Of a stretch of DNA of 45,371 bases, positions 41,178 to 45,371 are shown in pieces. This DNA is from Pseudarthrobacter albicanus (GTDB lineage Bacteria; Actinomycetota; Actinomycetes; Actinomycetales; Micrococcaceae): contig NZ_JAGPOT010000035.1 of NCBI RefSeq assembly GCF_018224015.1, forward strand, positions 1-45,371, given 5' to 3'. Both the position numbers and the translations under genes were made by a program. Each line of letters starts with the position of its first letter. Position 1 is the stretch's first letter. Below the pieces are notes generated by a model. The model was not told the DNA's origin. It saw only the letters and a list, made by a program, of their open reading frames with translations, and did no database searches.

Positions 41178-43709
41178 GTGAAGCATAGGGGTGGGAGTCG
41201 TCCTGCCGCGGCTCGCGATGCCCGAGTGCCAAGCGGCAGGCTCCATCAGGTGTTCCTGCTGGTGCTGCTGGCCCTGCTTGTTGCCGGCCCCGCGTCGGCT
41301 GCGGACGCCGGCCCGACGCGGGGCTCGGTTGCTGGCGTTCCGTCCGGTTCCGCGGGTCCGGCTGCCGACGGCGGCGGCCCTCTCCTCGGCGCTGACCTGG
41401 AATGGGCCGAGGACACTGCGGCCGGGTTCTCCGAAAGGTTGGGTTCCTCACCCGGCATGTTGGGACACGACGTCACCCTGCCGGTACTGGAAGCCGAGAA
41501 GGCCCATGTCCGGGGGTTCGTGGACCAGGCCGGATCCCTGGGCGCCCATGCCCTGCTGACGGTAAGGCCGGCCCTTCCGCTTGAGAGGATCGATGCGGGC
41601 ACCGCTGTAGCCTTTGCACAGGAGATCAGCCGGCTCACGGAGGGGCTTCCCGGGAAAGTCTTCATCCGGTTTGCCCCGGACATGAACTCGAGCTGGGTGA
41701 GCTGGGGCCAGCAACCGGCCGCCTACGCCGCCGCCTTTCGTGCAGTGGCGGCCGCGTTCAGTTCAATCGACGACGCCGGCACGGTAATGGTTTGGCAGCC
41801 CTTCCTGGCCAAGGATTACCCGTTCGAGCGGAGCCGCAACGCTCCTGGTTCCGGATCTGACGGATACCGGCTGCTGGACACCAACGGGGACGGGAACTGG
41901 GACGGGGCTGATGACGGCTACTTGCCGTACTACCCCGGCGATGATGCCGTCGAGTGGGTGGGGCTGGGCGCCTACCATGACGACACCCGGGGCGGAGCTG
42001 CCGTGAACTCGCTCCCTGCCTCCGGGGAGCTGGCAGACATGCTGACTGGGCAGGAGGGCGGCGGTTCGTACGGTAATTTCTACGCCGACTACGTCGAGGG
42101 CCGCGCTAAACCCTTGATGCTCCAGACCGCAGCATTCTTCAGCCCGGCCGTGGGTGGCCCGGAAGAGTCCGATATCAAGCTTGCCTGGTGGAACCAGGTT
42201 CTTGCAGAGGCCTCGGCAGAGCGGTTCAGGGACGTCGGGGCCGTGGTCTGGGACGAGAGACGGAGCACCAGGGACACCGGTGTGGCCGCCATCGATTGGC
42301 GGTTGACCGGACAGCCGGCGATCGCGGCTGCCGCCGGAGCCCGATTGGACGGCTCGGCCCTGGCAAGGGGGCCCGTGACCGCCATTAGGGAATCCAACGG
42401 TCCGGTGGCGGGCGTCGGCCACGTCCTCTCCGGCTGGGCGGTATGGGCCGTGGCCGCTTCCGCGGCCCTGGCACTGTTCCTGCTGTGGGCAGGTCCCCGG
42501 CGGCCAGGCCGCGTTGCGGGATGGTTGTACGCGGACCCCTCCTCCCGGGATTCACGGGTGGACCTCCTGCGCGGGCTCGCCATTGTGTTTGTTGTGGTGA
42601 ACCACGTGGGCATGACGTCGCTTTTTCAGCTGTTCACCCAGGAGGCTGTGGGCTTCGTGTCCGGCGCGGAGCTCTTTGTCCTTTTTTCCGGGCTGGTCCT
42701 GGGCATGGTGTTCGGTCCGAGGGCCCGGGACAACTTTGCGGACGTGGTGGACCACGCCTCGAAGCGCGCGGGAAAACTCTATGCCACCGCGCTGGCGGTA
42801 CTGGTCGGCGTCTTCCTGATTTCGCTTGTACCGACCGTCAATGCCGATGCCCTGACGTCGTTCGTGGACCAGGGAACGGGCGGCGCGGGACACGGGGGAG
42901 CGGGGCGCTCCTATGACCTCTATGCGGGAATGGACTCCCTGCTGCACTTCCCGGTGCCCCCGGAGGTGATCCCGGGAATCCTGCTGCTGCAGTTCGGGCC
43001 GTGGCAGTTCAACGTCATGGGCCTTTACGTGATACTGCTCCTCGCCAGCCCCCTCGCGATGGCAGCCTTGTCACGGGGCAGGACGCTGTGGGTACTGGCG
43101 GCATCCGCGGCGCTCTACGTGGCAGGTGCCGTGTTCAGGATCCGGCTGCTGCCCTCGCAGTTCGAGGACTCCTTTCCGCTGCTGGTGTGGCAGATCCTCT
43201 TTGTGCTCGGCCTAACGGCCGGATACCACCGGGCGGCGATCATTGCCTGGTTGCGCGGAAGGACCTGGGCGGTGGCAGCCTGCACGGCAGCCGCGGCCGC
43301 ACTGGCCTTCCTGTCCTGGGGTAATCCCTATCTTGCCAACGGGTTTGACGTCCGGCTGGCCCTCATGCCCGACGCAAGCTACCGCGCCCTGTACGATGCC
43401 CTCTTCGGCCGGACCTATCTGCGCCCGGGGCGGCTGTTGAACGTCGTGGTGCTCGTGGTGGCTCTGTACGCCTTCCTGACGGCCTATTGGAAGCCTGTGG
43501 AGCGCGCGTTGGGGTGGTTCCTGATCCCGCTCGGACGCGCCACACTGTACGTTTTCATCATGCATGTGGCGCTGATCGGTGTCATTTCCAATATCCCCGC
43601 GCTGCAGGACGGCCGTATCCTGGTCAACACGGCCGCCTACCTGGTGCTGCTGGCCGTGCTGTGGGTGATGGTGCGGACGCGCTTCCTGTTCCGCATCATT
43701 CCCACCTGA
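41178..43709 (+). CDS. Fusion of a catalytically degenerate GH26-like domain to an OpgC-type membrane acyltransferase
   Basis: 843 residues from GTG after GAAGCGGAG. Signal/anchor helix about 24-42; extracytoplasmic GH26-like domain about 65-385; membrane helix about 415-435; OpgC domain about 460-840 with DSRVDLLRGLAIVFVVVNH, GAELFVLFSGLVLGMVFG and about ten helices. OpgC modifies osmoregulated glucans with succinyl groups; the wider acyltransferase-3-like fold acylates surface glycans. GH26 enzymes need two glutamates. The first site here reads IRFAPDMNSSW (D168, usually E in GHEMNG) and the second LMLQTAAFF (Q316, E expected), so the domain is likely a glycan-binding module. Probably acylates a surface polysaccharide. 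Confidence 0.85.
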   Translation: MKHRGGSRPAAARDARVPSGRLHQVFLLVLLALLVAGPASAADAGPTRGSVAGVPSGSAGPAADGGGPLLGADLEWAEDTAAGFSERLGSSPGMLGHDVTLPVLEAEKAHVRGFVDQAGSLGAHALLTVRPALPLERIDAGTAVAFAQEISRLTEGLPGKVFIRFAPDMNSSWVSWGQQPAAYAAAFRAVAAAFSSIDDAGTVMVWQPFLAKDYPFERSRNAPGSGSDGYRLLDTNGDGNWDGADDGYLPYYPGDDAVEWVGLGAYHDDTRGGAAVNSLPASGELADMLTGQEGGGSYGNFYADYVEGRAKPLMLQTAAFFSPAVGGPEESDIKLAWWNQVLAEASAERFRDVGAVVWDERRSTRDTGVAAIDWRLTGQPAIAAAAGARLDGSALARGPVTAIRESNGPVAGVGHVLSGWAVWAVAASAALALFLLWAGPRRPGRVAGWLYADPSSRDSRVDLLRGLAIVFVVVNHVGMTSLFQLFTQEAVGFVSGAELFVLFSGLVLGMVFGPRARDNFADVVDHASKRAGKLYATALAVLVGVFLISLVPTVNADALTSFVDQGTGGAGHGGAGRSYDLYAGMDSLLHFPVPPEVIPGILLLQFGPWQFNVMGLYVILLLASPLAMAALSRGRTLWVLAASAALYVAGAVFRIRLLPSQFEDSFPLLVWQILFVLGLTAGYHRAAIIAWLRGRTWAVAACTAAAAALAFLSWGNPYLANGFDVRLALMPDASYRALYDALFGRTYLRPGRLLNVVVLVVALYAFLTAYWKPVERALGWFLIPLGRATLYVFIMHVALIGVISNIPALQDGRILVNTAAYLVLLAVLWVMVRTRFLFRIIPT

Positions 43710-43781
43710 GAGCCGCCGAGCTGAGCCGCCGCGCTGGGAGCCGCCGCAACCGACGGTCCGCCTACCCTCTGGGACGTGCGT

Positions 43782-45044
43782 CTATTTCGGGCGGGCGGCC
43801 AGAGCCTGATTCAATGCCTGCGCGGACGCGCTGCTGCTGTTGATGCGCCAGTCCGTTTCCTTGTTGAAATGGAACCATGTCACGGCGGTGACATCACCCT
43901 GCGCGGCGAGGTAGCTGATCAGGGACAAATTCCAATCCGCTTTGGATCCGCCCTGCTCGGCAGAGGACGTTTCGGCGATCATGATCTGCTTGCCGGGTGC
44001 CAGTGTGCGCAGCTGCGACAGCCCGCCGGCGAACAGCTGCGACGGGGAAGTCCAAGTGCTCCATGATGCCGACGTTCCCCAGTTGTAGCCATCCAGGGCC
44101 ACCGTGTCCACGTAGGAAGCCCCGGGGTAGAGACCCTCCAGCGCTGCGGAGCCCCAGTAGGGCACGTTCGGGTTCCACACCCAGGAGATGTTGGACGCGC
44201 CTGTGGACGCGACGACGTCGTGGACGTGGCGCCAGGCGGCCACGTAGTCTCCGGCGCCGTTGCCGTTGACCTGCTCCGACCACGGATACCAGTTGCCATT
44301 CATCTCGTGGCCGAAGCGCAGCATCACGGGGTGGCCCCAATTCGCCAGGGCCTGTCCCCACTGACGCAGGTAGGGATCGAAGTCACCGGCTGTGATCCTG
44401 TCGAGGGAGTAGGCCGGCTGGACGGTGCCGCCGCCCCAGGCCCATGGCTCCCAGGTCAGCAGGACCGTCGCGCCGCGCGTGCGGGCGGCATCCAGTTCCG
44501 CAAGCGGGGGAGCCTGGTTGAAGTCCTTGTAGGACAGGATGATGGACGGGGCCTCACCCGCCAGGGCGGTGACTTCCTCGAGTTCAGCCGCCGCCAGCGG
44601 TCCCCCCGGCGTTCCGACGCCGAACCGCAACGGAGCCGTGCTGGGCGCAGCGCTTGCAGGGGCAGGCACGGTGGAGGCGGCGACCGGGCCGGACGTTGTG
44701 GGTGATGGCGAGCCGTAAGTGAGGGTGAACGGCGCGGAGGCGCCGGTCTTGGCTGCCGTCGCCTGGACCGGGACCACCGGATCGGCGGATTGGGGGATGA
44801 CGAGGGCTGCCGTGAAGTATCCCGAGGCGCTGGCCGTGAACGCCACGCTGCTGGGGCCGGCCGTGACCACGCCGGACGTTTTCTTGGGAAATCCAGTCCC
44901 CGTGACCATAACGGAAGTTCCGGCAGGCCCGGTGTTAGGGCTGAGACTGATGGACGCGACAGCGGCCTGCACCGGCCCGGCGCTGACCGGCAAGTAGCAA
45001 GCCAGCAGGGCGAGGACGCCTACCACAAACCTGAACAGCTTCAT
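43782..45044 (-). CDS. Secreted GH26 glycoside hydrolase with IPT/TIG-like domain
   Basis: 420 residues from ATG 45044, four bases after GGAGG; a TTG one codon earlier is possible. Signal peptide to about 27; IPT/TIG-like beta domain about 28-112 (SLSPNTGPAGTSVMVTGTGF); Pro/Thr/Ala/Ser linker; GH26-type catalytic domain about 140-418. Acid/base E247 lies in RFGHEMNGNWYPW and nucleophile E358 in IMIAETSSAEQ, both intact. GH26 members cleave beta-mannans or mixed glucans; the substrate here is unknown. It converges with the OpgC fusion across 72 bp containing three GAGCCGCCG-like repeats. Confidence 0.88.
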   Translation of the reverse strand: MKLFRFVVGVLALLACYLPVSAGPVQAAVASISLSPNTGPAGTSVMVTGTGFPKKTSGVVTAGPSSVAFTASASGYFTAALVIPQSADPVVPVQATAAKTGASAPFTLTYGSPSPTTSGPVAASTVPAPASAAPSTAPLRFGVGTPGGPLAAAELEEVTALAGEAPSIILSYKDFNQAPPLAELDAARTRGATVLLTWEPWAWGGGTVQPAYSLDRITAGDFDPYLRQWGQALANWGHPVMLRFGHEMNGNWYPWSEQVNGNGAGDYVAAWRHVHDVVASTGASNISWVWNPNVPYWGSAALEGLYPGASYVDTVALDGYNWGTSASWSTWTSPSQLFAGGLSQLRTLAPGKQIMIAETSSAEQGGSKADWNLSLISYLAAQGDVTAVTWFHFNKETDWRINSSSASAQALNQALAARPK

Positions 45045-45164
45045 CAAGCCTCCGAATGCGTTACGGCCGCCGCGGCTTCGGGCGGAATTCCCGCAGCCAC
45101 CGTGGACAGGAAGTCCGGACTTCGGACCACCTCATGTAAGTGTCCGGCAAGGGCAGGTATGTCG

Positions 45165-45214
45165 GGCGGCGATCCTGCACATGATCCGCGCAGGATTTGT
45201 GCAGGATCGCCGCC
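45165..45214. terminator. 16-bp perfect hairpin, probable terminator
   Basis: GGCGGCGATCCTGCAC (45165-45180) pairs with its complement (45199-45214) over an 18-nt loop that itself contains ATCC...GGAT. It lies 11 bp behind the stop of the RsbW-like gene and upstream of the GH26 gene. No T-run follows. Confidence 0.6.
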
Positions 45215-45225
45215 GTGCCTGGTAT

Positions 45226-45371
45226 CTAGGTTCCGGTTGAATCCCGTGACAGGACCCACGAGTTGGTCCCGTCCTGCCGGATGAACGTCACAGTCGTGAC
45301 GAGGGCCCGGATCAAGGCCATTCCCCGCCCCGACTCCGCGTCGTCGTCCGGCATTCCCGGCTCAGCCTCGT
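45226..45371 (-). CDS. RsbW-like anti-sigma factor / histidine-kinase-like ATPase (partial, C-terminus)
   Basis: The minus strand from the window edge reads EAEPGMPDDDAESGRGMALI and then RALVTTVTFIRQDGTNSWVL to a TAG at 45226-45228. ESGRGMALIRAL is the G2-box and following helix of HATPase_c_2 kinases such as RsbW/SpoIIAB. Only the last 48 codons are inside the window, so the upstream part and start cannot be seen. Together with the SpoIIE phosphatase at 39543 this suggests a partner-switching module in the area. Confidence 0.75.
   Translation of the reverse strand, partial: EAEPGMPDDDAESGRGMALIRALVTTVTFIRQDGTNSWVLSRDSTGT

Overview
The window reads as chromosomal DNA of a high-GC actinobacterium of the Micrococcaceae, most likely Arthrobacter or Pseudarthrobacter. 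Grounds are the very high GC at third codon positions, frequent GTG/TTG starts, many start codons with no Shine-Dalgarno sequence, a class E-type LAxTG sorting signal, LytR-CpsA-Psr and SpoIIE/RsbW proteins, and the domain styles of the enzymes. The genus is inferred from gene content only. I see no rRNA, tRNA, CRISPR array or intact transposon.

Layout. 1-486: promoter with two DtxR/MntR-like boxes and only the tail of a metal ABC-transporter ATPase, apparently a deletion scar. 479-2128: ABC-F ATPase. 2315-5555: an unrecognised small protein translationally coupled to assimilatory nitrite reductase nirB-nirD. 5749-7209: amino acid (asparagine-type) permease, followed by a duplicated hairpin element. 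7518-9066: CsbD-like, SRPBCC and pentapeptide-like proteins. 9209-12185: thiolase, enoyl-CoA hydratase and 3-hydroxyacyl-CoA dehydrogenase, the lower phenylacetate/beta-oxidation steps. 12231-17087: GNAT enzyme, secreted SGNH hydrolase, tyrosine phosphatase and a sortase-anchored S1 protease. 17161-18246: AAA-type ATPase behind short direct repeats, then gene debris including a glycogen-debranching-enzyme tail. 18852-20060: flavohaemoglobin. 20250-22926: hotdog thioesterase divergent from paaZ. 23348-25692: membrane-anchored protein, VOC protein and DUF427 protein. 25974-26837: a 27-copy 32-bp tandem array. 26841-29379: paaI-paaK-tetR (PaaR-like). 29959-30363: degenerate Hpt-like protein. 30603-33910: pta-ackA. 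33970-37184: GNAT enzyme and oligopeptidase B with hairpin repeats between them. 37397-45371: an unrecognised small protein, LytR-CpsA-Psr protein, GH26 remnant, SpoIIE phosphatase, a GH26-like/OpgC fusion, a GH26 enzyme and the end of an RsbW-like kinase.

How the genes fit together. Three operator-like palindromes with one shared pattern (9110, 20745, 29401) sit before the thiolase operon, between the thioesterase and paaZ, and before paaI-paaK-tetR. This suggests one TetR (PaaR) regulon spread over 20 kb: PaaK activates phenylacetate, PaaZ opens the ring, the thiolase/hydratase/dehydrogenase finish the pathway to acetyl-CoA and succinyl-CoA, and PaaI salvages CoA. The ring epoxidase paaABCDE is not in the window. 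Pta-AckA could handle overflow acetyl-CoA.

Most notable signals: the 32-bp array with regularly spaced G-quadruplex motifs and its relatives behind paaZ; a family of long palindromes, one of which supplies the ackA stop codon; a membrane OpgC protein fused to a GH26-like domain that has lost both catalytic glutamates, close to an intact GH26 enzyme and a GH26 remnant; and seven start codons lying exactly 6 nt after a TANNNT box, the arrangement of leaderless transcripts.
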